64,000 bases of DNA from Planctobacterium marinum (GCF_036322805.1 NZ_AP027272.1:3596001-3660000); one strand, 5' to 3'; numbered from the stretch's first letter, positions 37,268 to 47,568 are shown. Translations and numbers: made by a program. The notes: generated from the letters alone by a model not told the origin.

Positions 37268-38611
37268 TCAATCGAACCTTTTAACTGATTTTCCTCTACC
37301 GATGGCATAATAATCGATACCGAGTTCAGTCATTGTTTCAGGGTCGTACAAGTTTCGCCCATCAAAAATGACTGGATGATTCAGACTTTGTTTAATCTGA
37401 TTAAAGTCCGGAGCCTTAAACATCTTCCATTCTGTGCATATCATTAAGCCATCAGAGCCAGTGAGCGCTTCCATTGGATCGTCGAGCGTAAACAGGTTGT
37501 CTGGATTGCCCAACTTTGCACATAATGCTTCATTGGCAATCGGATCGAAAAGTCTGATTGTTGCTCCTTTTTCCAATAATGCACTCATAGCCACTAAACT
37601 TGGTGCTTCTCTGATATCGTCAGTGTTGGGTTTAAAGGTCCCTCCCCATACAGCAATCACCGTGCCAGCCAGGTTTGTCCCATAATGGCGGTAAACCATT
37701 TCTTCCAACTTTATCTTTTGAGCAGCGTTTACCGACTCAACGCTTTGTAAGATTTGCGGCGTATGGCCGTGATCCAGAGAAGTTTTAATTAAGGCGTTAA
37801 CGTCTTTAGGAAAGCAAGAGCCACCGTAGCCGCAACCAGGGTAAATAAAATGATAACCAATGCGAGGATCAGAGCCAATGCCGTTGCGTACCATTTCAAT
37901 ATCCGCTCCAACTTGCTCAGCAATATTGGCCATTTCATTCATAAAACTGATCTTAGTAGCTAACATGCAGTTTGCAGCATATTTGGTCAACTCTGCACTA
38001 CGACGATCCATTACAATGGTTCTTTTGTGATTTCGGTTAAATGGTGCATAAAGATTGTGCATAACCCCTAATGCTTTTGCACTATTTGAGCCCAATATGA
38101 TTCGGTCAGGCTTAGAGCAATCTGCAATTGCTGCACCTTCTTTTAGGAATTCAGGATTTGATACCACATCAAAGTCAATGTCTGAACCTCGTATGTCAAT
38201 CTGCTCTTTAATCACCGCTTCAACTTTGTCACCCGTTCCCACAGGAACCGTAGATTTGTTGACTACAACAGAGTAATTAGTAAGATTTTGTCCAATGGTC
38301 TCAGCGACTTTTAACACATACTGTAAATCAGCAGAGCCGTCTTGATCCATTGGTGTTCCTACAGCAATAAATATGACCTCGGCATTATCAACGGCAGTTT
38401 TTGCATCGGTAGTAAACAAAAGTCGTTTTCCACGATAATTGTTCTTCACCATCGGCTCAAGGCCTGGCTCAAATATAGGAATGTGCCCCTCTTTCAGTGC
38501 ATCTACCTTAGACTGTTCAATATCCACACAGGTTACTGTATTACCCAAATCCGCCAGCACTGCAGCCTGAACCAGTCCCACATAGCCGATACCAAAAACC
38601 GTGACTCTCAT
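37268..38611 (-). CDS. ugd: UDP-glucose 6-dehydrogenase
   Basis: This enzyme oxidises UDP-glucose to UDP-glucuronate with two NAD+. The 447-residue protein has the N-terminal Rossmann motif FGIGYVGL (residues 5-12), [25 protein letters not shown] and the catalytic cysteine in [12 protein letters not shown] (near 260). The C-terminal domain has [17 protein letters not shown]. It is coupled to galU. Together they supply glucuronic acid, in keeping with an acidic polysaccharide. Confidence 0.96.
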   Translation of the reverse strand: MRVTVFGIGYVGLVQAAVLADLGNTVTCVDIEQSKVDALKEGHIPIFEPGLEPMVKNNYRGKRLLFTTDAKTAVDNAEVIFIAVGTPMDQDGSADLQYVLKVAETIGQNLTNYSVVVNKSTVPVGTGDKVEAVIKEQIDIRGSDIDFDVVSNPEFLKEGAAIADCSKPDRIILGSNSAKALGVMHNLYAPFNRNHKRTIVMDRRSAELTKYAANCMLATKISFMNEMANIAEQVGADIEMVRNGIGSDPRIGYHFIYPGCGYGGSCFPKDVNALIKTSLDHGHTPQILQSVESVNAAQKIKLEEMVYRHYGTNLAGTVIAVWGGTFKPNTDDIREAPSLVAMSALLEKGATIRLFDPIANEALCAKLGNPDNLFTLDDPMEALTGSDGLMICTEWKMFKAPDFNQIKQSLNHPVIFDGRNLYDPETMTELGIDYYAIGRGKSVKRFD

Positions 38612-38626
38612 TTAGAATCCTTAATT

Positions 38627-39685
38627 TTATACATCTACTTTTAAACTACTCACCGTTTTCTTACTGGAAAACGGTATCATACCGTCGCCGTCACCATAGC
38701 CTACGGCAATAAGCATGATAACTCGTTGATCACATTGTAGTTTAAGTTTATTAATAATTTGTTTCTCTCTAACTTCTACATCAGGCCAATTAATTGGGCA
38801 AGTGCTCAACCCCAATGTTTCAAACGCCAGCATTAATTGCATAGCGGCTAATGAGCCATCAATGTAGATCAAGTGACGATCTCGTTCAAATGGATAGGCA
38901 GATAAATCCCCCACAACGGCAATTAATACAGGTATATTTTCAGCGAAGCCGCCGGTTCCCCCTGCCATTTTTGCAATCTCAACAGCATCCTTTTGATCCT
39001 GAGCGACATAAAAACTAAATGGCTGGCGATTGCAAGCACTAGGTGCCAGAGACGCTAACTCAATGGCTTTATCTACTTTCTCTTGCTCAACATTATCTGG
39101 TTTAAACCAGCGTGTTGAACGTCTTTGCAAAAACAGGTTATGCAATTGCTCAGTGGAGATATCCGTTTTAGTCTTGTCGGAGTGGGAATAAGGAATATAG
39201 GCTTTTAACTCCAGTGACTCTATTCTTTGAAAAGTCTCTCGCGCCCTTTTAATTGGCGGAGTATCTTTCACTACGTTAAAATAGGCATTTAGCACGTCGT
39301 GAGCCCAACTGCGTTCTTCACCACAAAACTCACTACTGCTGCACATTCCCTCATAAGCACGAACAGTTTCTTCAATATAGTTGGCAGCAAAAGATGGCTT
39401 CCTGGGCTGCATAATCAGACCTTTTTCGAGGCGATGAACATTGCGCCGCAACAGGGCACTATTACCCATGTCATATGAGCGATGAGACTCGTGATAGCGG
39501 ATCTTACCCTGTAAAACTGACTGGCATTCACGGCCAAATTCGGAAGAGAAAAGGCCATAATAAAGTCGGCTAAGCCAGCGTTGAGAACCAAAGAACCGAT
39601 AAATCAACAGTTTTAGGGAAAGAATGTAAGATTTTATGGTGAAAATGTGATGAGGTGATAAGATTTTTCTAAGTAGCGCTTTCAT
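38627..39685 (-). CDS. Nitroreductase-family protein in the polysaccharide locus
   Basis: The C-terminal 180 residues are a nitroreductase (FMN) fold: RRSTRWFK, APSACNRQPFSFY, AGGTGGFAENIPVLIAV and AFETLGLSTCPINWPD. About 170 extra N-terminal residues (352 in all) precede it, with LRRNVHRLEKGLIMQPRKPSF, a segment seen in polysaccharide-linked members. The substrate is unknown. ATG 39685 is preferred; a TTG at 39718 would add eleven residues and overlap the upstream gene. The neighbour two genes up is a pyruvyl transferase, a pairing that recurs in exopolysaccharide loci. Confidence 0.8.
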   Translation of the reverse strand: MKALLRKILSPHHIFTIKSYILSLKLLIYRFFGSQRWLSRLYYGLFSSEFGRECQSVLQGKIRYHESHRSYDMGNSALLRRNVHRLEKGLIMQPRKPSFAANYIEETVRAYEGMCSSSEFCGEERSWAHDVLNAYFNVVKDTPPIKRARETFQRIESLELKAYIPYSHSDKTKTDISTEQLHNLFLQRRSTRWFKPDNVEQEKVDKAIELASLAPSACNRQPFSFYVAQDQKDAVEIAKMAGGTGGFAENIPVLIAVVGDLSAYPFERDRHLIYIDGSLAAMQLMLAFETLGLSTCPINWPDVEVREKQIINKLKLQCDQRVIMLIAVGYGDGDGMIPFSSKKTVSSLKVDV

Positions 39686-39710
39686 AGCATGTAAATTCCA
39701 GGGACGACTC

Positions 39711-40649
39711 TCAGGCAAAACGTTTTTTCAGATTGATCAGGAGCCTAAAAATAAAAGTAAGGTTCATTTGAGCAAGCACTAATTTAAATCTGGACTTTTT
39801 ATCTGGTTGACCACAATGGGCTAATTTGCGATAAGCTTGCAAAGCCGCCGCTGCATTACCGAGCATCATATTGTAATCCCCTAATGCAGAATACAATACT
39901 CTTTTACCCGATTGCGCAGCAGTTGTCTCGTCGTTCAGGTAGAACTTATCCAGAATTCTCTGTGCACCGGCAACCTTCTTCGCAAAATTGAAGGTTATAC
40001 CTGTATCCGACAATTGATATTCAAGTAAAACCTCAGACAGGACATCGGCTTTACAAGCACCAGACATTCGCAACATGAGATCTAAATCTTGATAGCTTGC
40101 TAAGTCTGGATCAAAGCCCCCAACCCGCATAAAAAGAGATTTACGAACGATGATAGCAGAACAGGATACTCCAGCCGCTGCGGCGAGAAAGTGATTGTAG
40201 AAATTGCCATCTACATGATATTCAAAACAAGTAACCCTATCTCGGTACACCTGTTTAATGTTGTGGATTAACAATCCCAGTTCTGAGTCTTGTTGAAACG
40301 TCGCTATACAATGTTGTAATTTGTCTTTTCGCCAGACGTCATCATCGTCCAAAAAAGCCACTAGTTCAGCGCGACTTTCTTGTACACCTTGATTCCTCGC
40401 AATACAGGCGCCTGAGTTTTTAGCGAGGGCAACATATTTGATACGCGGGTCGTCAAATTGTTGCAGTAATTGAGCCGTCGCAGCCCGGTGCTCAGATGAT
40501 GGATCATTGTCATCAACAATGATCATCTCCCAATCCTCACGTGACTGTTGCCTGACTGTATTTATCGACACCAGTAATTTATCGGGTCTGCCAAAGGTAG
40601 GAATAACAACTGATACAGAGGGTGAATTAGACAACAGAGAACGCCTCAT
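39711..40649 (-). CDS. Family 2 glycosyltransferase
   Basis: A 312-residue GT-A transferase. VSVVIPTFGRPDKL starts the domain, IIVDDNDP follows, and the nucleotide-sugar/metal site is VAFLDDDDVW (near 95). GGFDPDLASYQDLDLMLR carries the likely catalytic ED-like segment. The donor and acceptor are unknown. ATG 40649 is chosen over the TTG one codon before it. It overlaps the pyruvyl transferase by about 23 bases. Confidence 0.9.
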   Translation of the reverse strand: MRRSLLSNSPSVSVVIPTFGRPDKLLVSINTVRQQSREDWEMIIVDDNDPSSEHRAATAQLLQQFDDPRIKYVALAKNSGACIARNQGVQESRAELVAFLDDDDVWRKDKLQHCIATFQQDSELGLLIHNIKQVYRDRVTCFEYHVDGNFYNHFLAAAAGVSCSAIIVRKSLFMRVGGFDPDLASYQDLDLMLRMSGACKADVLSEVLLEYQLSDTGITFNFAKKVAGAQRILDKFYLNDETTAAQSGKRVLYSALGDYNMMLGNAAAALQAYRKLAHCGQPDKKSRFKLVLAQMNLTFIFRLLINLKKRFA

Positions 40650-41814
40650 CAAACAAGGTACCGAGTTTCAATCGCTGTGCACATGTGTTCAGCTTGTCTG
40701 ACTCTGCCTGATAATGTTCTAGCAAGAACGCTAAAGCTTTATCAATTTGCTCAACAGCCATATTTTCCCGAACGTCAAAACAGTACTGCTGTTGTTCAAA
40801 ATGTTGTGTTAGCTCTTGATATTTGACCGCCCAACCTAAGACAAGGCAGGGTTTTCTGCACTTGTAAGCATGCACGACAGCATGGTAACGAGAAGCAATC
40901 AGGAACTGCGATTGGTTGATGATCGCGGTTAACTCTAAGGCATTAAAATCGTTTCCGAGAGTGACTACTCTATCATCATCGGCAAACAGCGCTTTGAGTT
41001 GGGTAATGATGTCCAAATCTTCAAAAGAGTGGCGTAGAAGATAAACCGTTTTGCCTGCTGCAAGCAATTGCTCAATCAAACCTTGATAAAGTGCAGTCAG
41101 GGAGTTGCCTTTATTTTTTACATAAACTTTTTGGTTCGGCACAATACACACCGAGTTATTTGCCAACTCCGGTAGTTTATTCTGAGGAATATCGTTAAAA
41201 ACAAGCTCGTTCTCAAGCTTTGACGTCTGTAACACGGTGTCTAAAGCGACTGAAACATTTTTCTCTATTCCCAGCAGTTTCAGGTGTTTTTGTCCATCAA
41301 CCTCACGGGCGAAAATCTTATCAGGGTATTGCATTAATTTTTTGGTGTAACGGATCAATAAACCAGCAAACTTTCCCTGAAAAGCGAATGGCCCAAATGA
41401 TTGAGGGAATAAAACTGTCTTAACACCCGACTTTTTGAAAAAGAATAAATTCGTCAAATAGTCCACAATCCGCGCCGTACCAAACTGCGAAGACAAGCAA
41501 AAGCCACTGACATCGATGGCCAAATCTGCCTGTTCAACAGTTTGCCACATGCGTTTTTCTTGTTCAGCGCTAAAGTATTTATTTTTAATAAATAATCCAG
41601 CTAAGGGAAACTTTCTTAGCTTCATGCGCAAATCCCAAGGGAGCACTGAGAAACGATAAGATTGGAGCTCCGTTGCAGAGCGTCTTGCGTCGGGGGCAGA
41701 CAACAGTGCTATTTCTGCATCTGGATAGCGTTTACGAACTTCACTAACCACTGACAGCGTCATGGACTGTGCGCCCTTATTGAATAATTCTCCGCCTGAG
41801 ATAATTACTTTCAT
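40627..41814 (-). CDS. Polysaccharide pyruvyl transferase family protein
   Basis: A 395-residue protein of the CsaB/WcaK family, which adds ketal-linked pyruvate to glycans from phosphoenolpyruvate. SGGELFNKGAQSMTLSVV begins the N-terminal domain, VLFPQSFGPF follows, and the C-terminal half has ASRYHAVVHAYKCRKPCLVLGW, with the conserved R-x-H. It faces a nitroreductase and a glycosyltransferase in one unit. Pyruvylation would add negative charge to the polymer. Confidence 0.88.
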   Translation of the reverse strand: MKVIISGGELFNKGAQSMTLSVVSEVRKRYPDAEIALLSAPDARRSATELQSYRFSVLPWDLRMKLRKFPLAGLFIKNKYFSAEQEKRMWQTVEQADLAIDVSGFCLSSQFGTARIVDYLTNLFFFKKSGVKTVLFPQSFGPFAFQGKFAGLLIRYTKKLMQYPDKIFAREVDGQKHLKLLGIEKNVSVALDTVLQTSKLENELVFNDIPQNKLPELANNSVCIVPNQKVYVKNKGNSLTALYQGLIEQLLAAGKTVYLLRHSFEDLDIITQLKALFADDDRVVTLGNDFNALELTAIINQSQFLIASRYHAVVHAYKCRKPCLVLGWAVKYQELTQHFEQQQYCFDVRENMAVEQIDKALAFLLEHYQAESDKLNTCAQRLKLGTLFDEAFSVV

Positions 41815-41909
41815 GAATCTAAAGAGTTCCTGTCTTGTAGAGGGAAAAGCGCGCTATTTTAAAGCCAGCGCTTCAAATTGTCATGAAGTAAGTGCATTAA
41901 TGACAAAGT

Positions 41910-42383
41910 TTATTGCAATGAGGGAAAACAGGCATTGAGGATATTGCTATTTAACTGCTCCTGAAAAAAGAATAGCTCTTTGTGATAGCTCGCTGGGGTA
42001 AATGACGGTAGTTGATTTATCGCTGTTTGCAGGGCATCGATCTGCAGCACCCCCAAGGCCAGTTCACTTTGTGCAACATAGCGAGCCAGTTCAATTTGGT
42101 GATTGTCTTTACGCTCAAGATTAGCTACAACAATTGCCGGTTTAGCCAATTCCAGTAGACTAAAAACCGTACCAGCACCAGCGTGGCTAATAACAGCATC
42201 CGCTGCCATGAGCTTCTGCGCAAAATCATCAGAAAACCGAAAATAGCTAAATTTTCGTGGCACATAGGTACCCTCTGCGATTTGACATTCCAGTTCCAGG
42301 CCTTCAGGAATATCGCAATTTTCCAATGCTTCAAACAACGAATTAAAGGGAGTTGTCCCAACCGTTACCAGAACTTTTTTCAT
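41910..42383 (-). CDS. pssE: PssE/Cps14G-like glycosyltransferase subunit (Alg13-like)
   Basis: A 157-residue protein with the Alg13-type catalytic C-domain of family 28: KKVLVTVGTTPFNSLFEAL, ADAVISHAGAGTVFSLLEL and KPAIVVANLERKDNHQIELA. It works as a pair with the PssD/Alg14-like membrane partner encoded just upstream. Its ATG overlaps the pssD stop as ATGA, so 42383 is preferred to an earlier start. Related pairs transfer glucuronic acid or galactose to a lipid-linked sugar; with ugd in the locus glucuronate is a reasonable guess. Confidence 0.88.
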   Translation of the reverse strand: MKKVLVTVGTTPFNSLFEALENCDIPEGLELECQIAEGTYVPRKFSYFRFSDDFAQKLMAADAVISHAGAGTVFSLLELAKPAIVVANLERKDNHQIELARYVAQSELALGVLQIDALQTAINQLPSFTPASYHKELFFFQEQLNSNILNACFPSLQ

Positions 42384-42877
42384 AATCTGCCACAATATTT
42401 AGCTTTGGGGTACAAAGTCAAAAGTTCTTCATTTTGCACCCAAAATTCACTAGCCAATAGCGCCATAAATCTACCCGTGATAGACTTTGAATAAAAACGA
42501 CAACAGGTCTCAACATGTAAAACCTTTATCCCTCTAAGTCTTGCGAATAAGGCAACAGGAATCGCCAAGCCAGGACCAGTTGTCAGTACGTATCGAACAT
42601 CATTGGCCGAAAAAACATGTATAGTTTGCTTTAACAAACTGTTTAAACTTCGGAGCAAGCCAACGAGGTTGATACCACTTTGTTTATCCCGAACTTCATT
42701 CACATTGTAGCGAACCACCCGAGGATCAATATTTTTAGCTCCTGCTTCAGTAATAGCCACCAAAGCTAACCTCGCCACAAGACTCTCAGATACTGCAGCT
42801 AATAAGCGTCGCATTTCTTCTGCATGGCCGCCCTCACCATAGACTAACAATAACGCTGGCTTTTTGGACTTAACCAT
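42380..42877 (-). CDS. pssD: PssD/Cps14F-like glycosyltransferase partner (Alg14-like)
   Basis: A 165-residue protein of the Alg14 family, the membrane-anchoring and acceptor-binding partner of PssE. ALLLVYGEGGHAEEMRRLL is the N-terminal nucleotide-domain loop; VLTTGPGLAIPVALFARL and VLHVETCCRFYSKSITGRF are the acceptor-side motifs. Its start overlaps the stop of the family-4 glycosyltransferase by one base. Together with PssE it forms one split transferase. Confidence 0.88.
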   Translation of the reverse strand: MVKSKKPALLLVYGEGGHAEEMRRLLAAVSESLVARLALVAITEAGAKNIDPRVVRYNVNEVRDKQSGINLVGLLRSLNSLLKQTIHVFSANDVRYVLTTGPGLAIPVALFARLRGIKVLHVETCCRFYSKSITGRFMALLASEFWVQNEELLTLYPKAKYCGRL

Positions 42878-43953
42878 CAGTGCAGAATTTCCATTAAATG
42901 AGTGTTGCTGGTTTGTGCATCATATTGCAATGCTGTCTTTCTTGCACAATGACAGAGTTCCAGATACTCCTCTGCTGTCAACGAGCAGCTGTACATAATC
43001 CGGTTTACAAGAGAATCAACACTACCAGATGAAAAACCGATACCGTTTTGCTGATCCACCAAATAGTCAGCCATACCCGCGTTCATAGTTCCAATTACTG
43101 GTACGCCGCAAGCCATTGCCTCTAATCCAACCAAACCGAGACTTTCCTGCATTTCAGAAGGAAAAACAAGGTAATCAAATTTCGTATAAAACTCGGGTAA
43201 TTGAGCTTGCGGCACCGCACCATGAAATATGACTTTATCTGCCAATTCGAGGGTTTTGGTCAACTTTTTGAAATCCTCACCACGGACCCCGGTACCAACA
43301 AAATGACAACAAAAGTCAACATCGAGCTTTTTTAACGCAGCGATCAGAGTCTCAATCCCCTTTCCTGAATCTAACCTACCAACATAGCCAAGGATCAGTC
43401 GGTTTTCGGCAGCAAATGAAGGCTGCTTGCTCTCTCGCGGCTTAAACTTTTTAGTATCAACACCACCAGACGGGTTTACTTCTATTATTTCACTTGGAAT
43501 ATCAAATTTTTCTATCAAAAGTTGACAAAAATACTTCGAGGGGACGATGATTTTGCCGGCCTTTTTTAGCGCTCTTCGTGAGATGCTCAGTTTTATATTC
43601 CTTACCCACTCTGGTTCATATTCTGCTGGTAAAACATCCCCTCCATGGACATGCGCCACGATTGACAAATTGCGAAACAGTGAAGCGATTAACACCGGAA
43701 TTGAAGAATGAGCAACATAATGCAAATAAACAATCCGGCGGGTAAAAAGTAATCTGATGAAAGCCTGTATTATGTATTTCAAATAAAAAAATGCTTTAAG
43801 CACATAACTATCGTGTCTACCTGCTAACACAACTCTCTCTACATCCATACCCGAAGACTGTAATGCCATTTCTATGTTTTTAACAAAAACCCCTTGTGTT
43901 GGGGTCTTTGTTGTAGGGTACATGTTCGACAAAATAAGAAATTGTTTGGCCAT
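42877..43953 (-). CDS. Family 4 glycosyltransferase
   Basis: A 358-residue GT-B retaining transferase. The N-domain starts LILSNMYPTTKTPTQGVFV; the C-domain has LILGYVGRLDSGKGIETLI and the E-x7-E motif as ESLGLVGLEAM (near 274-284) followed by CGVPVIGT. The sugar is unknown. It is the first gene of the unit running to galU; a 165-base divergent gap separates it from the plus-strand sulfotransferase and may hold promoters. Confidence 0.92.
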   Translation of the reverse strand: MAKQFLILSNMYPTTKTPTQGVFVKNIEMALQSSGMDVERVVLAGRHDSYVLKAFFYLKYIIQAFIRLLFTRRIVYLHYVAHSSIPVLIASLFRNLSIVAHVHGGDVLPAEYEPEWVRNIKLSISRRALKKAGKIIVPSKYFCQLLIEKFDIPSEIIEVNPSGGVDTKKFKPRESKQPSFAAENRLILGYVGRLDSGKGIETLIAALKKLDVDFCCHFVGTGVRGEDFKKLTKTLELADKVIFHGAVPQAQLPEFYTKFDYLVFPSEMQESLGLVGLEAMACGVPVIGTMNAGMADYLVDQQNGIGFSSGSVDSLVNRIMYSCSLTAEEYLELCHCARKTALQYDAQTSNTHLMEILH

Positions 43954-44118
43954 AAAAGAAATCTAGCAACCATTCTAAAAGTTCAGAGGATAACTGTTTT
44001 TGCTATCTCCTGCTTGAGCATCTTTAAAACCGCGCTATTTAGCCTTTTTCCCTGCAAATTGTCAATTGAGACAATTTCACATAAAATCCCCTCCCCCAAG
44101 GAACAATGACAAAAAACC

Positions 44119-44892
44119 ATGATTGAAACCTTAAAAAAATCACTGAAAAATCCGGCAAAAGCCAAACGAGTATTGAAGCATCGCCTGTTAAGCCAAATTC
44201 AGCGTAATACTAACTTTAAAAAGGTCATTGTTATCGGTAGAGCGCGGACGGGCTCCAACTTACTTTTATCCTTTATGAATTCGCACCCAGAGTTACATAT
44301 GGAAGGCGAAATTTTTGCTTATCAAAAGAGTAAGCCGTCACAGACGATAATAGACCGAGTGTACAAATTTCAACCCGATGGCATAAAAGCAGCAGGTTTT
44401 AAAATATTTTATCATCACCCCATGGACGACAAAGATAGTGATATATGGGAACTTCTCCGAGCAGACAAATCAATCCACGTGATTCAACTTCGTCGGGAAA
44501 ATATGTTGAGAATGCATATTTCCAGAAAAGTGGCTATGCAATCTGATGTCTGGACCGCCGCTTCTAAAAAAGAAGTGGATAAAGTCAGGAACAGAAAGGT
44601 GTCTTTTACCAAGGAAGAGTTGGAAGAGGGATTTAACAAAACGAAACGCTGGGAGGCTAATGCAATTGAGGACTTTTCTGAGCACCCTTTCATTGAGATT
44701 TGCTATGAAAGAATGATATCAGATCCTGAAAACGAGTTCGCTAAACTGACAAGTTTCCTTGCTGTCGAGCCAATGGCTCCCAAAACCAACCTCAGGAAAC
44801 AAAATCCCGGGAAGCTGCAAGATCTAATAGAGAACTACGAATCGCTAAAAGCCGAGTTTGCTGATACAGAATGGCAAAAATTTTTCGACTAA
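44119..44892 (+). CDS. Sulfotransferase family protein (Stf0/NodH-like)
   Basis: The 257-residue protein has a 5'-phosphosulfate-binding loop in VIVIGRARTGSNLLLSF (36-52, R-x-R-x-G-S-N) and a 3'-phosphate segment in VIQLRRENMLRMHIS (near 120-134). These are the PAPS-binding features of bacterial carbohydrate sulfotransferases. It would add sulfate to a sugar in the cytoplasm, before or during repeat-unit assembly. It is the first of only two plus-strand genes in an otherwise minus-strand locus, a sign of separate insertion. The target sugar is unknown. Confidence 0.8.
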   Translation: MIETLKKSLKNPAKAKRVLKHRLLSQIQRNTNFKKVIVIGRARTGSNLLLSFMNSHPELHMEGEIFAYQKSKPSQTIIDRVYKFQPDGIKAAGFKIFYHHPMDDKDSDIWELLRADKSIHVIQLRRENMLRMHISRKVAMQSDVWTAASKKEVDKVRNRKVSFTKEELEEGFNKTKRWEANAIEDFSEHPFIEICYERMISDPENEFAKLTSFLAVEPMAPKTNLRKQNPGKLQDLIENYESLKAEFADTEWQKFFD

Positions 44893-44931
44893 AAATTGAT
44901 ATTTCAGTGATCTGCCCAAAGTAGACACCTG

Positions 44932-46242
44932 CTAGTTCCTTTTATTAAATCCAGCAGCTATAAAACGCACTGGATAGATTAAGCTTTTAGTCATAACGAT
45001 GCCCATTGGCCTTGTAGTGGCTGAGACAAATAACGCAAAATAAGAGGCAACAGCATAAGAAAACACAGATGCCCACGCAGCGCCTACACCTCCATATTCA
45101 GGAATTAACAGGAAGTTTGCACCTATGTTACAAATAGCTCCGATGCCGTGAGTAACCAGTGAAAACTTTAGTATGCCCTCGGCGATCAACCATTTGCTTA
45201 AAAGAGTTCGCATGAAAATAAAAATGCCACCAAAAATATGAATATTGAGCATGTAGGCAGCAGCGCGGTATTCCTCTCCAAACAACAATACGATTAAAAA
45301 CTCTGAGAATAATAAAGTAGGAACGATTATAGCCACTGCCATTGCCAGAAGTATGTCGTTAAGTGTTTGCAGACTGCGTTTATACTGCTCGAGGTTGTGG
45401 CTTTTTTTCTTCAATAATATCGGGAAATAAGACGCAGTAATTGCAATGGGAATAAAGAACCACACCTCAGATATTCTTGCTGCAACTGAGTAAATCCCTG
45501 CTTCGGCAGAAGAACTCAGGTGTTGCAACATTACGATATCTATCTTCAAATTAATAACTGTGGCAACACTAGACATGATCAGCCATTTTGATTGGCCAAT
45601 CATTGAAAATAATCGGTCCTTTTCAACCACTAAAGGCTTTTCCACATCTTTATCGCGGAGATAAAAAATCAAATTGAATATAGCGACAAATAGAAAGTCT
45701 AAGCTGTACAGCAAGATCAGTACCTGAATGCCCATATCGTAATAGACCGCTAGCAGTTTCAAGCTCAATCCTATTAACAAGGCAAGCAATCGAGAAAAGA
45801 CAGCGTGATTGTTTCGCATCTTTGCCTGAAACCAAAAATTAAATACAGTGAAGGCGCTGAATATCTGTCCGGCCGCCAAACACAGAAGCAAATATTTATT
45901 CGAAGGACTATCCCAAAACGCGATCCCCACCAGCACCAGTGCCCCTAAACCGGTACCAATGAAGCGTCCTGCCAGAGCAGTTCCCATGATTTGGTGTTGC
46001 TTATCTGGTTGGTTCACCAACTCTCGGGTAATGATTGCATTGAGTCCAAGCGCGGCAAGTGGAACAATAATGAGCACCAATGCAACTAAGTAACTATAAT
46101 TTCCAAATGCATCAGTACCTAAGTATCTTGCCAATACAATACTCAGAAGCAGGCCACATGGAGCAGAGATAACTTTTTCAAATAATAACCAGTTAGTATT
46201 TTTGATTACTGCAATATTGGCAGGTGAGAGCTTTTTAAGCAT
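44932..46242 (-). CDS. wzx: Wzx-type polysaccharide flippase
   Basis: A 436-residue membrane protein of the polysaccharide-export MOP family with about 12-14 hydrophobic segments. The N-terminus NWLLFEKVISAPCGLLLSIVLARYLG and FGNYSYLVALVLIIVPLAALGLNAIITREL are typical. It would flip an undecaprenyl-linked repeat unit across the inner membrane. It pairs with the polymerase-like gene that precedes it on the minus strand. A second flippase gene is at 49639-50835. Confidence 0.88.
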   Translation of the reverse strand: MLKKLSPANIAVIKNTNWLLFEKVISAPCGLLLSIVLARYLGTDAFGNYSYLVALVLIIVPLAALGLNAIITRELVNQPDKQHQIMGTALAGRFIGTGLGALVLVGIAFWDSPSNKYLLLCLAAGQIFSAFTVFNFWFQAKMRNNHAVFSRLLALLIGLSLKLLAVYYDMGIQVLILLYSLDFLFVAIFNLIFYLRDKDVEKPLVVEKDRLFSMIGQSKWLIMSSVATVINLKIDIVMLQHLSSSAEAGIYSVAARISEVWFFIPIAITASYFPILLKKKSHNLEQYKRSLQTLNDILLAMAVAIIVPTLLFSEFLIVLLFGEEYRAAAYMLNIHIFGGIFIFMRTLLSKWLIAEGILKFSLVTHGIGAICNIGANFLLIPEYGGVGAAWASVFSYAVASYFALFVSATTRPMGIVMTKSLIYPVRFIAAGFNKRN

Positions 46243-46266
46243 TAATAACCCAAAACCTTATGTTCA

Positions 46267-47550
46267 TTAATGTGTTGGCTCATTAACTTGAGCCCCTTTA
46301 GCTCCTTTGAGCAATCTATTATTTAGGGCAGCAGCAGTAAGTACCGCCCACAAAGGCGTAACCATTCCATTGTAAAGCACATGCCCGGCGATAGCAGAAA
46401 TCATAATCAATACCACAAAAGCAATGATGGCTGAAGAAACCACACTATTTTTAGGTTGCGTCAATAATCGACCGAACAAGGCGATATAACCAAGGTAAAC
46501 CAACAATGACAGTAAAATACCAAAATTAATTTGCATATCTGCCCAGTCAAACTCCACGCGCCATACTCCGGCGCGCTGCATAGCCTGCATATCCAGCCCC
46601 AACATTAGCTGCCAAAAATCAGCCCTTTCAAACAAAGGCCAAATTTCTATCAGCTTCACGTCCCGTCCGGAAAACAGCACCCGGGTCAGGCCGCCATTGT
46701 CATAGAAAAATAGCACTCGCTGAAATAGAGGTTGCTCCAGTAACTGCTCGCCAAATATCAATAAACCGAGCGCCGTCAGGAATAGCAAAAGCACCCCATA
46801 AGCGAGCGCCCGTGCATCGAGATGCAAGGCAATCACGATCAAAGCACAGAGTAAAACGCCAAGAAAACCACTTTTAGTACCTATGAGCAGTGCCACTGCA
46901 GAGAGAAAAAGAATCAAGAACAAAAATTGGATAATGGAACGCTTAAACGCCTTAGTTAAAAACCACGCAGAGCTAATTACAATGACACCGGATACTGCGT
47001 TTCCCGAGTAAAAAAAACCTTTAGCCCCAAAGTTCCCATAGGTGGATTGACCTATCCCCACCAATGCGAACACGACATTGAGTACCACAACACTCAAACT
47101 AAACAATAACATCAGATTCAGTTTGTTACTGGTGAAGTGTCGAAACGAACTCAATACAAGCACCATCACAAACAAGTATATAACTTTGATGGCTTCCTGA
47201 AACGCCAAAGTGAACCAAATATTGTCCACCAGGTAAAACCGGGCCATTGCCCAAATAAAGGTTATGGCAACACACAACAAGCACCAAAAGAAGCGTCTCG
47301 GTTCAAATTGAAAGGCAAACAAAAGCATCAGCAGGAACAAACCTTGCTTATAACCCGCAGAGAGAAAATTAGGCAAACCAAGGGTTTTTACAAACAATCC
47401 ATTGACCGTATCTATAAACAGATAAACACCAAGGAGTATTAATAATACATTTTCGAACAGTTGCCGCCTTTGCAGTTCAATCTGTTGAAAACTGCCAAAT
47501 GAATCCCCCATGGCGATTTTCGCAGCAAAAAAGGTGTTCAGATGTTTCAT
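46267..47550 (-). CDS. wzy: Wzy-like O-antigen/capsule polymerase
   Basis: A 427-residue multi-pass membrane protein with about eleven hydrophobic segments and a large periplasmic loop (about 265-345) containing RVLFFYDNGGLTRVLFSGRDVKL. This is the Wzy pattern; such proteins share little sequence, so the call rests on topology and position between wzx and wzz genes. It would join repeat units in the periplasm. The start is ATG 47550. Confidence 0.75.
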   Translation of the reverse strand: MKHLNTFFAAKIAMGDSFGSFQQIELQRRQLFENVLLILLGVYLFIDTVNGLFVKTLGLPNFLSAGYKQGLFLLMLLFAFQFEPRRFFWCLLCVAITFIWAMARFYLVDNIWFTLAFQEAIKVIYLFVMVLVLSSFRHFTSNKLNLMLLFSLSVVVLNVVFALVGIGQSTYGNFGAKGFFYSGNAVSGVIVISSAWFLTKAFKRSIIQFLFLILFLSAVALLIGTKSGFLGVLLCALIVIALHLDARALAYGVLLLFLTALGLLIFGEQLLEQPLFQRVLFFYDNGGLTRVLFSGRDVKLIEIWPLFERADFWQLMLGLDMQAMQRAGVWRVEFDWADMQINFGILLSLLVYLGYIALFGRLLTQPKNSVVSSAIIAFVVLIMISAIAGHVLYNGMVTPLWAVLTAAALNNRLLKGAKGAQVNEPTH

Positions 47551-47568
47551 TTAGAAAACAGCTTCAGC

